64,000 bases of DNA from Holothuria scabra. Lineage: Eukaryota; Echinodermata; Holothuroidea; Aspidochirotida; Holothuriidae. The stretch covers positions 40,270,846 through 40,334,845 of the forward strand of contig CM074193.1 of the NCBI GenBank assembly GCA_037179385.1, read 5' to 3'. Below are positions 35,953 to 49,059 of the stretch, piece by piece (the first letter of the stretch is position 1; each line of letters starts with the position of its first letter). Position numbers and translations under genes: made by a program. The notes below the pieces were generated by a model, which was not told the origin of the DNA, did no database searches, and worked only from the letters and a program-made list of their open reading frames with translations.

Positions 35953-37669
35953 GTGCGAAGAACAATTTTTCTTTGTTGAAACGGTGAGTCTCTGAAGATT
36001 AAGTGATTTAACTTAAACAGATGTTAAATGTGTTCACGCAATTCGGAATAAATCATGATGGCGTATGACCAACTATTCGTCATGATACTGAGAAACGAGA
36101 TTAGCAACAACAATGCAAGCTTCCTCCCACATGAAAGTTCACAAGTGAATTTTTCTAATCTTTTTATTTTAATTAAGTGAAAGCTGATATTCAATCCTGA
36201 AAGTTGATTTTGTAGAGATATTGCTAAAGGGGAGTATACAGTGCCAAGAAAGTTGCCTAAAATAGACTTAATTTGCTTGATGTGGCATTATGGGCACCTC
36301 AGTGCAATTGTTCCGAAAACGCCATCACAAATTAAGCAATCTTATATGAAGCAATAATAATCCGCATTAAACCCCCAAAGAAAATCTAGAACTTAATTCA
36401 TATTGCCAATGTGTTAATCTCTATTAATATTCACACATTTGTTCACTTCTTTCAAAATGTTTATTTTAGGTCAACTACTATGCGGCACATGATATGTCTG
36501 ACGGCCTTTGCTTCGATGAAAACGTCTTACACTGCAGACTAATTCATCGAACGGAAAATCCTTTGATTTAATGTGCGGAAACACTGTACAGTGCCTTATT
36601 ATTGAGTGGGAAGACAATAGCACGAGCAATGCCAATCAATACAGCTACAGAGGAACTAGTCATGTTCAGTAAGTTGCAGACATGTACTATCGACTGAGAT
36701 ATTAAACATATCCAAACTGGCCAATGGAAATTTGTCGAGCTTGCAATTCGTTTTAGCATTATTGTGACAACACATAATGCAAACCACTCAAAATTATTTT
36801 AACTTGAAATTGTAACATCCCAGCCCATGCAGAGAATGTGGTATTTATATTTGATATATAAGATAATTAGTTCTATAGGGTGGAGTCCCCATGATCCCCA
36901 TGGTCTTTTGGCCAAACCCTGACAAGCTCTTTTACAATAGTTACAAAGCATAGAAAGAACGAAGAAATACAGGCAGATTTATCTATTTTAATTTTGCACA
37001 ATAATTTATAATGATAGCTGTAGGAAACGCTAGAATAAGGGCCCTGGTAAGCCTGGTCCAAGAACTTGTATGACATTATCACGGTGTGAAGGCCACTGGA
37101 AACAAAGATCCAAATGTTCCTTTAAGCGCCAGTTTTATTATTCTTGTTGTAATCTTATAGTCACATGACGAGAGTAAAGGACAATAATCGAGATTTAATC
37201 ATCTTCTCCATTTAAGAAAATATTTATTTTAACACTTTATGTGCATTTGGACTCGGCTCTTACCGTCATAGGTAATACCGTAACTCACATGCTTCTTTGG
37301 CTCTTTACCAACTAGCAAACTGGCTTCGTCTGGGAAAATGATTTAATTCATGAATTGCTCCTTTTTTGCAATTCTCCATAGAACACAACCAGTTTTCTTC
37401 AAACTTGTCTGTCTGTCTGTCATCATTTCAAAACAATTGAAAAAGTTGGTTGCTTTGAAACACATCGGCTGTTAAATATAATTGGCCAAAAACCTCTAAG
37501 GTAGATTTGTAGAACGGATTGTAAGAAGGAAGGATCGAAGTTGACAGAACTGTGATAGGAACAAATATACCTTAATGCTGGCATTTTTAAGTCACCGCAG
37601 AAATCAAGAGTTTTTTTGTAGATTAGTTTCGATTGGAAATCGTTAAGGGTTTACTGTCGTTCGTTGCGA
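35953..37669. other. unannotated DNA
   Basis: No supported gene. A short GTCT run lies near 37,408-37,422. Confidence 0.45.
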
Positions 37670-37850
37670 CATGTAATGACACCGATTCAGCTTGCCCAGA
37701 GGGTGCGTCCCCACATCTGAAAGTTGTGGGGTTAAAATCAGTCAGTCGGGGAGTCACTTGGAAACCGGCTAGCCAAACCTGACCAAACAACAAACCGGCG
37801 GCCAATATTGGTTTGATGGTGCTAGTTGATTGGCAGTGAAATGCTTCAAA
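37670..37850 (+). mobile_element. possible tRNA-derived SINE head
   Basis: GGTGCGTCCCCACATCTGAA, AAGTTGTGGGGTTAAAATC and CAGTCGGGG resemble the anticodon-arm, T-arm and acceptor part of a tRNA-like SINE head. No second copy or target duplication is visible. It could be chance. Confidence 0.25.
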
Positions 37851-38954
37851 TACAGCACCCACATCTCATCTTTCTTCAAAATGCAAAAATTTCCAAAGGA
37901 AACCCCGTCCCCATATAATCCTTCCCCCAAATAGCGGAAAATCACCTTCCATCTTTCCTTTTTTTCACTCAAGTGACTCTTTTTATATCGGTCATAATAC
38001 AAGAGTTATCATTATTCATCTCACCCCTAGCTCTTCAAAGTGCAATACCTTACCACTTTGGAGAAACCCTCCCGATTTCGCACTCTGTCCCCTACCTCAC
38101 AATTCCTGTGCACGTTTAGGGCTATTGGACTATTTTGTGCAACAGTATTGTTGCTGTAACAGTAGGACCCTGTTGCGTTTTAAGAATTTCCTCGTGGAGA
38201 AAAATTTTCATTTAAATTTTAAAGGTAGCAAACTCTCACTGCAACCACAGATGCTCTTAATCGGTAAAGCTCTTTGATTGACAGCAACTTCAAAAAAATC
38301 CAGAGCTCATATTACACAGCACTAGTACCGTGCTCAGAGCGTTTTGGTTATTACACATTATAGGGTCTTGTAAACTCAGCCTGACACAATAAACTGACTG
38401 ACTGAGAAGGTAAGTTGTATACAGTTGTAGTTGGAAGGTTAGGAGAATTTGAACTGTTTGGCGTAAGAGTAATAGGCCTTTAAAGGTTTCTTCAGGTTGG
38501 GGTATTCTAACTTCTCGAAAGGGAGGACTTTGCAGCTAGGTTGTATTCTCGACGCCATTAAGTCTGCATACTGTAAAATTATGGAACTGCTAAACTTCAA
38601 ATGTTAAAGTGTTCTTTCACACACGATAACCTACATTGCACTTGACAATTTTCAACATCAGTTTACTGTTGTATTTGTGTGAAATTGTTAATTTTAAAGT
38701 ATCAATGCAGTAAGTCTCATTTGAGGTACAACAACACGAGGCTGCAGTATTGGCAGTTTGAGATTTAAGATAAATGTTTCATTACCGTATTGCCGACTTT
38801 TGAAAAGAAGCCAAAAACCATCATTCTGAAGATGAAAGATTTAAGTTATGGCAAGAAATTATATTGGGCCTTCTAACAACATGTTGCGATCGACAACATT
38901 GTGGCAAATATCATCTTGAAAAGGTTTTTGCCACATGCGACAGCAACAAACACA
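37851..38954. other. unannotated DNA
   Basis: No supported feature. Confidence 0.45.
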
Positions 38955-40103
38955 TTTTACTCAGCTCCTCCCATTTTTTCGTCACATCAACAATAACAAA
39001 TACACTAAAATAAGCAAAATGCTTATCTACGAGAATATTCAAGGGGACTCTATCAGGTTCATCCACCCCCTCACCACACAAATCCAAATAAACGAACCTC
39101 GTATGACATTAAGTCCGGGATGAATAGTCAAAAGTCACAGACAATTTCATAAATTCAGCGAATCTTTAATTAAGTCTAGAGTCACAATAGAGAAGCATTA
39201 GAATATTTTCAATTCCTTTGTTTAGTTTCCTCGAAAAGAATCAAGTGGTAGTCATTTTTTGATCACTCAGCATGTTCCTGTTTTATCCTTTTTGTAAACA
39301 AAAGTTTAACTTTTACACTCTATGTTTAGATACACTTTACAAGCATGAAAACACAATTTTCGACCATCAGCGATCATTTTCAAAATTTCCTTTCGTTGAG
39401 CACCAACAAATGGTGGAGCTCCGCTTAGATAGTCTTTCGGGCAAAATTACATTTTTCGGGTCAAAGTATGTTTTTGGTAACTTCTTAATCACTTTGCAGT
39501 TCGCGAACTTATTTTTAAGTGAGCGTTTAATAAAGCGAAGATAGACACTACTTCGTATGAGTCTGGAAAATGCTATTTCCGACCATCTGACAGTCTGAGG
39601 GTCTGATTTTTCAAAATTTTCTCTGCGCTCCACGCCAACCAATGATGACGCTCCGCTTAAATAATTTAAATGACAGAGTAACGTTTTGTGGCAAAGAAAA
39701 ACCGCAAACTAAAATGCTTCCGTTCGCTTATACCGATCGACGCTCTTTTATTTTGACTCCTAAAAGTAAGCAAATTTAATGACAAGTTTACTTCAAAAGG
39801 AAGCGTAAATGGAATAAGACTGCATGTAAAGACACAGAAGTTTCAGTTTTATCCTCATCGAACCACCGTCAAAGTCGAAAATATTGCACCATTTTGCATC
39901 TAAGCCCCTTAGAAATGCCAAAAAAATTCAAAGGGGGCCCTCCCCTTAAACCCCTCCCCCAGGGCGGCGATCACTGAACACACTGCATGCACCCTTCAGA
40001 GAAATCTTGCGTACGCCACTGGTTCGTCCCCCCTCCCCATTACCAGCTTTCTCTCAGTTCAGCCCCCCCCCCCCCCTTTTGCAAATTTCTGGACCCGCGC
40101 CTG
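38955..40103 (-). mobile_element. GCGGAGCG-type nonautonomous element, truncated at one end
   Basis: On the minus strand it starts CAGGCGCGGGTCCAG at 40,103, runs through a G tract and CTGAACTGAGAGAAAGC with GGTAATGG, and carries hallmark units at 39,624-39,660 and 39,406-39,430. Its far end (about 38,970-39,050) matches 44,735-44,812 of the better preserved element, in the same relative position. The outermost roughly 25 bp at 38,955 do not match, so no target pair could be assigned. A further hAT-like end, CAGTGGCGTACGC on the minus strand ending at about 40,022, suggests another insertion inside it. Confidence 0.6.
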
Positions 40104-40109
40104 TTACTA

Positions 40110-42229
40110 CAATGGTAATTGCTTACTAGGGCTATAGGCTATACATCAAGAGTCGTCAAAAACAAAGACGTGCATTCACATTTCATAGATATAATCACAT
40201 GCAGAAATCTATCTGTGAGGAATCAAGTGAATTTACAGTGTAAAGCCGTTGAGGTCACGATCTAAAGTGCAATGTGTTTTTACTTACACGATAATATCAC
40301 CACATGAACGTGGTCTGAACAGGTATTTCTTCAACTGACCCAATTATTACGGCACACACAGTGTCTGAAATATCCTGCTTAAAAAGTCGAACATGGCAAT
40401 TCAAAAATATTAGTGAGATTTATCTAATTTAAAATTTTGATTATTTATCATATATTGACATATGTTTTGGAGTATTTTTAGAAATGAATTTAACCTTTCC
40501 TATCTTTTCATGATAATCTGTACTAACAAACTTTAATGGTATGTGTAAGTGATTCCCTTCCAATTATTTTTTATCAAAGCATACAGCTAAATCTCAAACA
40601 ACAGTTAGTTTCAATTGCTATTTTGACCCCTGATACCCTTTTACCCAAACGTTGGGGATCTCTCTTCTAAATTTTAGCATTTTTATTACTTCTCGTTACC
40701 TAGATACATATACGTAATAAAAAAATTATGAAGAGTCCTGAAATTTAGCAGGCAGATTGAGATGAAAAATCTTCGGAAACAATGCGCCATTTTGAAAATT
40801 TACGTAGTGACATAATTAGGAATGCGCTCTGGATACCACGGTAGAAGGGAGAAACAAGATGGTAACACTTTCATGTCATCCATAAAATTTTCAATACCCA
40901 AGGTATTTAATATAACCTTTTGAAGAGTAAGATTTCTTCGTAGAATTGTCCTTAAATGCAGGCGTGTCGAATTATCTCGGACTGCAATTTACATGTGTTT
41001 GACGGCTGCCAAATTACGCGCCCCAAATTGCCTCTCCTCTGTTTGTTACTCAACCGTGATCACTTTATGAGGAACGTTTCGGACAAAAATTAGAACTAAA
41101 CAGATTTGGTCGGTTGGAATGCTTTAATGATAGATCGGGTGTCAGAGATAAAATGAAGTGGGAAGTCAAAATCTCATTACTTCAGAAATAACCTCAGACG
41201 GTTAAAATGTCAGGTTTGGCCAATCTTAATATATGCTTGCCTAAGGTGGGCTCTTTTTATATTGACTGTACCCTATTTAGTGTGTATTTTTGTTTATATG
41301 CATATTGAACTTCTCAATCACGATTAAAAGTAACCCGCCATAACTGAAAAAAATGAAATTTCTTTCATTATTGGGTATTGTTTTACACAATTACCTTTTT
41401 AATATTGCACCAGTGAGTGACTTCACATTAATCTGGTTTGGTCATGATTGTCATCCGCTCAAATTTTATTTCACGATTACAGTTATGTGGTCAAATAACT
41501 TCATGGAAAAACCCCCAAAATAACAGCTTTATAAGAAGAAAGAAAAGGAACAACAGAGTTGACACTAGGATCAGATATTAACTGAGGTGAATTGTTACAA
41601 AGATTAAGTTTCCTATAAACATAGAAGCAACAAAGTTGATTTTGGAAGTTAATTCTAGTCAGGGTTGTTAGTGTGGTAATTGCCTCAAAGTTTAATTAGC
41701 AAATATGTGTGCAGGTTAAAATGGCTACAGTGACCGTGAATCCGTGATCTCGCGATAATCTCTCGGAAATGAATAACGCATTGATCTTGGGCTACTCCAT
41801 TTAAGTTTACTGTTTCCGTCTTTTAAATCAACATACTGTTGTTGATGAAATAACGCCGAGCCTGTACATTAGGCGGCTAGGACAGGATAATGCAAGGCCC
41901 AGAGTTGTTTTACCAAGGAGGTTCTACAACCTACTTGGTTTTAGCTTTTATCAATCGTTTATGACTTGCAAATGACACGTGTTACCTACTTCAATTATGA
42001 AAACAAAATTAAATGAAGTAAAACTTTTCAGCATGACACTAGAAGAGATCTTCATACATGTAGTAGTAATGACATTCGCGAACAAGTAAAATTAGTGATA
42101 AAACTCGTTGTAAATATGGGATGTAGGATATGAACGATGTAGCTTTTATCCGATATATCACTTTCTTACAGGCTTACCAAAAATATGCAGTAAAATTTGT
42201 TAACGCAGGCCCTACTGACAAACTACAGA
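40110..42229. other. unannotated DNA
   Basis: No gene, RNA or repeat could be supported. Confidence 0.45.
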
Positions 42230-43060
42230 GACCAGTTTGTACACCAAGATTCAATGGCTCTAAGGAAGGATTTGTGTTACTCTGAGTGAAATGAAAATGT
42301 CACCTATTCTGTCGGTCCAACATCCGGGCTTTTGCGTGACCTGGGTTATGAAAACTTCAGCTGGAGTGAAAACAACGACAGTCTAGCCATGGGTGCACTA
42401 CACTTATGCTACTGCCAGAGCCTCAGAATACACGATTGAGGGCCTAACTGGAAAAGTTTCTTGGGACCAAGGTTGAATAGAAATCTCAGAATGTCAATAA
42501 TGTCAGGCGAATGCGAGAATATTGGGTGCCTGTGCACAAAACACTGGCTTACGAACGGCAAGAGGCCCATTTTTGTCAGGGTATAGGCCTATTGTGCGAG
42601 ACTGGCCATTGAGTTTACAGGCCATCTCGTAAGGGAAACGGTGAATTCCCGCCGCGAAAAGTTCTCGCAAGGCCATCTGACCATGAAAGCTAGGTATTTC
42701 AATAAAAATCGGTCATTATCTACAAGCCAAAAAGGCAGCACATTGTTTAAAAGGAATAGTTACCCAATAAACCTATATGTCTGCACTGTTGCTGTACTGT
42801 GCGACCACCGTACAACTGTTTAACTCCAACACGTCACATGATTGACTCACCCCACCGGATGAGACGTTCTTTGGACCGTCAGAATACAAAAGAAATGCTT
42901 ACTGTGGCGCGAAGATTGACAACCTTTATGTCGGACCCAGACTGGAAAAAGGCCCTCGGAAATATGCCCTAGATCTACCTTCTTGTGATTCAATGCCTAC
43001 TTTCGGTTAACAGGGCCCTTTGTACTTTTCATTAACAACAAATTTCATATCAATGGCATT
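42230..43060 (+). other. possible decayed coding stretch, identity unknown
   Basis: This stretch is somewhat GC-richer than its surroundings. One frame reads NVTYSVGPTSGLLRDLGYE and onward for about 48 residues before a stop (about 42,297-42,438). Another reads NAYCGAKIDNLYVGPRLEKG near 42,895-42,955. They look more protein-like than the surrounding noise but match no family I recognise, and stops intervene. It could be a decayed transposon or gene, or nothing. Confidence 0.2.
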
Positions 43061-44689
43061 GATCCTTTATTCTCGATTTACTTACACACTTTTCACGACC
43101 TACCTTGGTCAACCCATAAAGCTATCTAGGGATTGCCGCATGACGAACCACACGCTTTGAAGTTTAATAAGTTTAGTCAAACAGGAAACAAATGTGCTAA
43201 TCAAGATATTATTATTGTAGAAGCAGTTATTACAGTTAATGAAGTACGAGTTTCCTTTAACCTTATATCTTGCATATCACACTATACGAGGTACATGGTA
43301 AGTATTTGATGCTTGTAAAGGTCACACTTCAGCTTCACTGAGCGATCGATCCTATGATCTAATATTAATATAGTCTTCCTCCTTACTGCCAAATTGACAA
43401 CTATTTCAGCGACAAACTGGCTTGTCCTTTTACTTTTCATTACCCCTCCAAGTACAAAATCCATCAATGAAGAAAGTGCCTCCGTGTATTCTAATTTATT
43501 TATGGATGACAGCCATTTCTCCTTGCCTGTCGGTTCTTATTTGCAAAGCTCTTCGAGTTTTGCTACGAAATTGGCTTCCTTCTTCCCTCCTTACGAATAC
43601 ATTTTATGTGATTTCAATTGCTAAATTTTGGATTCGTATTTGGTTTCCTTATATCTAAACTCAGTTTAAATCCTTCTTGTGACTTTACCCTTAATTTCAG
43701 AGGTTGCTTAGATGTAATCTTTAACGCCGACAATATCTTCCATATGGTTAAAAACAACTGATGCTCCCGACGGAGACAAAGTAAAGGAAAAGCACATGAC
43801 CAGAAACGTCTCGTAGGAAATAAGTTTGCACCTCAGAGAGGTTCACCTTTTAAGGTCTAGTGAAAGGGAAACAGGAATTGTCTTTTTTATGTCATGATTT
43901 CTTATTTAAGGAGAAAATTGAAGTCAGAGCATTTGACAGAGAGAGGTAATTTTAAGTAGTTTGGTGAACATGAAAGATTTTCCATGGGATAAAATATCGG
44001 TTGCCAACGAGATTTATGGATGCCATCGGTCTAATGCACTTTAGCCATTAAAAGGAAACGGTCGTTATATGCCAACCTTTGTTCGTAATTATCTCGTCTA
44101 AGGATTACTTTCTCTTACTGATAAGGTAACCCAAGAGATTCTCCCAATGAAAGGTAAAAGTTCGATTCCGATTGACCTATATCTCTGGAGCATGTAGCTG
44201 ACCCTTGGTCCAGGCAGTGGTTCCATACGGTACTTAATTACAGGACTAACATTCCAAAACCTTAGGTTGTTTTGAATGCAGAGACAGGTAGAGCAACCCG
44301 CAACCTGTTAAAATTACCGTATTGTACTTATTAAGTATCCTACAACATTTCGTTTTCTTCCTCTGGCAGTAACAAACTGGTCATCCCTTCCCATTCTTGG
44401 AAACATGAATACCAGTGGGGACTCAATGGGGAATGTAAATTATCTTTTTTTCGTAGAAGATTCACATTAATTCCGGCAAACTTTTGAGATATTTGCAAAT
44501 TTTGATAGCATTTGGTGAGAAAATAACGGAATTTAAACTCGATAATATTTCGTGGCACGCCGGGGTAGTGTCGTGATTCCGGGAACAAATTCGTGCAACG
44601 AAGACAATTCCCAGGACCTACTTTTGAAAAAATAAGATTCTAAGGTTAGAAAAACATTTATCTTAATACCTGCTTTATGAGTTATGACC
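43061..44689. other. unannotated DNA
   Basis: No supported feature. The stretch AGTTCGATTCCGA near 44,159 resembles a tRNA B box but no tRNA fold surrounds it. Confidence 0.45.
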
Positions 44690-44695
44690 TAATAC

Positions 44696-46000
44696 CAGGC
44701 GCGGATACAAGGGGTGGGGGAGCTTTTACTGCTTTTCGTCACATCAAAAATAACAAATACACTAAAATAAGCCTAATGACTACGAGAATGTTCAAGAGGG
44801 TTATTTCAGGCTCAGGTCGTCTAAAGTTGTGACGTTTTGTTGATGTTTAGATCACTTATCCGTAAGATCGAAAGCTGGCTGAGCCAGTTGAGCTGGCTAG
44901 AGCCGCTAAATCGAATGTACCTTACGTTCAAACATTCGCATGTCAGCAATGTAGTGACTGTGAACGGTCGGCACGTTTGTCTTGTCTGAGTTTCCCAACG
45001 GTTGTTCATTATGGTATAGAGCAGTTGTACAGACTTTTTGACCAAATCATGTTGCTGTGGCCAGCTGGGTGGCCTCAGTGGAGCAGATATCGGTGTATAC
45101 TAGGTGGCGTCTTACCGTCACCCCGTGCCCCCATCCTTCCCCAGTTAGATTGACCAATGTGGCAAGACCCACATGCACACCCCTGGTTTAGAGGGACAAC
45201 GATCAGAAACAATCATGTCGGAGAAACACATAACGTCATCTTACAATTTTCAAGTAGGACCTATGTTCTAAGTGTTAATTATGATGCGAAACGTAAGAAT
45301 TGCATGCCTTGTAGTTGTTCATGCCGACAACGGAGAATAATTGGGCTACACGCTGGTTTTGATTTCTATTTCGTCGCGCACCAGTATGCGTACGGTTGTA
45401 GGGATCAAGTGGGCAGAAACCTGGAAACCGTTGATGAGGACTGGCTCTTTGTTGGCTAGAAAATAATTTGCCCCCTTGTTTTTGTGGGATGCATATAATT
45501 ATATACATACAGGTGTTTACCTTGCGCGGTAAAAGGGCGAAAATTAGGTCGGTTTAGTGATATCCAATTATTCTCAAGCAATTTCCAACTCAGGTAAACT
45601 TTGGGCATGTAAGCTTTTGAGTCTGAGGTAATCATGGCTGCTCAAACACATGGGATCGTTGTTTATTTCGATAAAACTCGTTAGGGCTCTTGGTAGCCGA
45701 CATGCGATGCATTGCCACCCTTCTTTGAAGTTGAGAAGTGAAAAAAAATGATTGCTAAGATTCTACTTACAAGTCGGTTGGAAATGCCATTCCCGGCGTC
45801 TGTCTCAGGGTAAGTGATTTTTCAAAATTTTCTCTACGCTCTGCGCCAACAGATGGTAGCGCTCCGCTTAGTTTTTTGAGCAGAATTAGATGTTTCAGGC
45901 AGAGAATCAAGACTAATTTTCCCATTACCCGCTTTCACTAAGTTCAGCCACCACCACCCCACCCCCCCCCCCCATTTTGAAATGTCTGTGTCCGCGCCTG
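44696..46000 (-). mobile_element. nonautonomous DNA transposon, 1,305 bp, with 6-bp target duplication
   Basis: Ends are CAGGCGCGGATACA and the complement of CAGGCGCGGACACA, inverted repeats with one mismatch in 14. TAATAC flanks it at 44,690-44,695 and 46,001-46,006. CAG...CTG ends suggest hAT; a 6-bp duplication is known for some hAT lineages, so the superfamily is tentative. On the minus strand it contains the G tract, CTGAACTTAGTGAAAGC, the GCGGAGCG hairpin (45,835-45,870) and CAGACGCCGGGAATGGC. The interior frames, including 45,157-45,459 on the plus strand, have no transposase motif. Confidence 0.78.
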
Positions 46001-46366
46001 TAATACTCTCCTGCATGGCATTTTTATATTACCTCAAACGTTAAAGTAATTCGATAGGACCCAATGAATTATCTTTGTCAGATATTCCCATCCCTAATAT
46101 TTCTGTGAAGCTCATTTAAATAACAGTGCCATGACCTTTCTAAACATCTAGCAAGTATTGTGACATGAGGACATGTATGGAAAGTGAATTTCATCACTTA
46201 AACCCTGCATGCATACTACTTATAACACTCTACATAAATTAACACTCAGGCATGTGTAACCTGTACAAAGGTATGAAAAAACTAATGTTTCAATGCCCTT
46301 CAAGTGTAGCATTTGGTAAATCTACTACTAAGACGTACGAGTGACCTTGGATGTAAATCAGCAATC

Positions 46367-46585
46367 TTAAAGATGGAGTGTCGTCATGAAAAAAAATTTG
46401 AAACGCAAGCCTTCGGTAACCTGTTCACGGATTACGTCACGATCCCATGATTTCATAATTAATATCTGAAATATTCATATTTCAGATAATAACTATGAAG
46501 TCACGTAGTTGTGACGCAATCCGTGAAAAAGGTAACCAAAGGCTTGCGCTTTCAGATTTTTTTCATGACGACACTCCATCTTTAA
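46367..46585. mobile_element. palindromic (foldback) MITE
   Basis: 219 bp that are almost one long inverted repeat. The left end TTAAAGATGGAGTGTCGTC equals the complement of the right end over the first 25 bases or so. Both arms share CGCAAGCCTT, GGTWACC, CACGGATT and CGTCAC with small differences and meet at ATCTGAAATATtcATATTTCAGAT. TA at each end could be the target duplication, which would suggest a mariner-type origin. The whole could form a hairpin of roughly 100 bp. Confidence 0.85.
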
Positions 46586-46969
46586 ACCAAAAATAGGGTC
46601 GGATTTCAGTATGTTCTAGTCACAATCTTCTCCACCTCTGTTCAGATCGAGCAGAAAAAAATTAAAGATAACATTTGTATCAGAGGACTGTGGAAACTAT
46701 AAATACAAACCAATTATTTCTTGACATCTAGCAGACAGACAGCATTTATCGGACACGCTACAAATATGGAATAGAAAAATTTTACAAGCAAATATAACTC
46801 TGTTGAGCGATATTATACAACGAGAAAAAGCAAGAAAGCATTTAATCGTGAGATAAATTAGGATCAGTTCTTTTCTTCAGCGCCACCATTCTAAGAACAG
46901 TCTGAATAAAAATAAAATTATTGGTCCGAATTAGAAACATAAGAACCGGGATTTGTGTTGAAAATGGTT
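46586..46969. other. unannotated DNA
   Basis: No supported feature. Confidence 0.45.
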
Positions 46970-47130
46970 GAAGTGTGACCCACCCTTTTATTAAAGGTGT
47001 TCGTTTCTGCTGAGCACAAGACACAAGGACAGTATCCTCCTTTTAATGAATTTTTCGATTTAACCCGACCAGGATTAGAACTCAAGAGCTCCCCTCGTCC
47101 ATATTTGCGACTCTCTAACATAGGCGTTTG
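46970..47130 (-). mobile_element. SINE-like copy with tRNA-like head
   Basis: On the minus strand, GGGGAGCTCTTGAGTTCTAA then TCCTGG resembles a T-arm/B-box region and is close to GGGGAGCTCTGGGG in the 59.7-kb SINE. It is followed by CCTTGTGTCTTGTGCTCAGC, matching the central motif CATTGTGCYTRGTGYTCAGC of the same family. The 3' part does not align, so the copy is partial or chimeric. Confidence 0.45.
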
Positions 47131-47164
47131 GCACCTGAACTGATTACAAGAATACAATGTGTTT

Positions 47165-47425
47165 GAATTTAAAGGGCACGAGTAGTCATCCCAAATTGAA
47201 GAAGTGTAGTAGCCTGTCCAGTTTCATGATGATTGGCTATTGGGAGTCATGTGACAATGTTTTTTTCTCTTCAAATGTGAAATTTACCAGAAATAACTGC
47301 CTAGTTTACCTTGAATATACAATAGTAAAGTCCTAAAATGTAGTTAAAGATACTTTGAAGAGAAATAAAATGGAAAATGAGTTATTTAGCTTTTTCTTCA
47401 AAATAGGTTTGGGGGGACTGCTCTT
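47165..47425 (+). repeat. dispersed repeat family R4, copy b
   Basis: Shares with 23,995-24,245 the blocks GGGAGTCATGTGACAATG, TTTTTCTCTTC, AGTCCTAAAATGTAG and AGGTTTGGGGGGACTGCTCT. The inverted copy at 51,005-51,225 is the closest relative (CATTTGAGGAGAAAAG, CATGACTCTCAAGAGCC, AATCATGAAAC). Confidence 0.6.
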
Positions 47426-47990
47426 TACCTATAAAATGTAATCGTCCAAACCGATAAGTTTCGCGCGATGTTGTTGTAGTTCACGTTTTGCATTCCCTTC
47501 TGCAAAACCTCGCTCAGTAAACTAATCAAGCATATGAGGTGGCAAACACATTATCACGTACATCATACACAACAGTTATTTTCTCAAAAAGCATAATATA
47601 TAGGCAACTATTGCTCGTACGTCCGATCGTTTGATATTCTTACAAAGCAACTCGCATATTGTGAAATGAATCTCGATGCAAGACCAACTACTCCGGTGAA
47701 CTCAAATGCAGCTGCCTGAAATTTATAGACAGCGAGCCACACTGCTTGAATCGGTCAAACAGTCAAAAGCCGAAGTGTTTTTCCAGACTGCCAGAACACG
47801 CCGGGCTCGTAACGCCTCATTCAGCTAGTCGGCTGATCAATCTAATTAATTTCACCAATATTTTTACTAGTAAAGCGCCTAGAAAAAGAAAGGAAAAGGG
47901 ACTTGGCATTAAAGGATAATTCAATCGATCACATGTAATGTCCTCATTAAAGAGTTTACACTCCAACGACGTATTAAGACGGTTTAGACC
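47426..47990. other. unannotated DNA
   Basis: No supported feature. Confidence 0.45.
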
Positions 47991-48120
47991 CTATAGGTGC
48001 TCAACCTTTTTTTCATCGGCGGACCCCTAAGATTTTCCCCTATTTTTTGAGGGACCCTGTCGGGGCAAAGAAAATCTCGTCTTTGGTACATTATGGGAAA
48101 CTGATCATCTTACTCAAGTT
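47991..48120. mobile_element. possible hAT terminal fragment
   Basis: TAGGTGCTCAACCTTTTTTT then CATCGGCGGACCCC resembles the common hAT end of the type CAGTGGTTCTCAACC followed by GGACCCC. The matching right end was not located. GGCGGCGTAGCTAGACATTT at about 48,303 may start another element of this kind. Confidence 0.35.
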
Positions 48121-49059
48121 ATAACAAATGTGAATAGTAATTGAATAAGAAATAGAAACTGTTGTAAAATTATGTAACCACTTTATGCCTATTGGTGCAT
48201 GGATGGGTAACTAGAGCACACTTCCCTGATTGGTGAATATTACATCTCCTCAGTAAAGGTATGCGCCATACATACAGGTACAAAATTTGGTATCATTAAG
48301 TTCGGCGGCGTAGCTAGACATTTTCGAGTGAGGTAAGCACCCAAATTTTCCGAAATTTAATTTGAGGCGCGGAGCGGGCCGAAATATTTGACCTTTTAAA
48401 CAAATACTTGAAAATATGGAGCTTGTATTGCGGAAAAATTTGATTCTGGATTTTCTGTAATTAAGTTTGAAAAGTTGGTGGATAACTGAAGAATCTCTAT
48501 TAACTGTTGGCAGTTATCCTTCGGACCAAACTATGATAAATTTTGGGTAGGGTCCAAAATGCTTAATTTGACCGCATCAGGCGGTTAGAGACTAGAGCAT
48601 CCAACTTGAGGTCGGGATCCAATTTATGTACGAAATATCAAGAGCGTGGCGGTCACCCTGCAATACAGCCGGATCGTTTAGGCTATCTGTCGTAGGCTTG
48701 AGTATGTGGTTTCCGAAAACTGGTTTTCACAAAGTGTCACTACCAACAGACTCCTTATAAACGTAACATTTTTATGTGCCTCCTGTGTGGCCCGGTGCCC
48801 CTATATCGGAATTCCTGGATACGGGTATGCTGGAGTGGATGGTGGGGGTGACGTTTACTGCCATACGGATGCGGAGGTGACTTGATAAGTGTTTCCATTT
48901 AGGCAATCTATTTGGACAAGTGTCGGTACATTGATACATTACATACATTGTCCAAAATGTAGGACATGTACTTAATATGAGGGCATTTCAATTAAAACCT
49001 TCTTAATTTTAGCAATTAAAGTGATACCAGGGACTTTGTGGTTGCGATGTTTAGTATTG
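48121..49059. other. unannotated DNA
   Basis: No supported gene; part may belong to hAT-like debris. Confidence 0.4.

Noticed and set aside
44150..44180. tRNA B-box-like AGTTCGATTCC
   Set aside because: No A box, anticodon arm or acceptor stem at the required distances.
45157..45459. 100-codon frame with Cys-rich MPCSCSCRQRR stretch
   Set aside because: Lies inside the nonautonomous element 44,696-46,000, matches no transposase or other family, and an opposed frame overlaps it.
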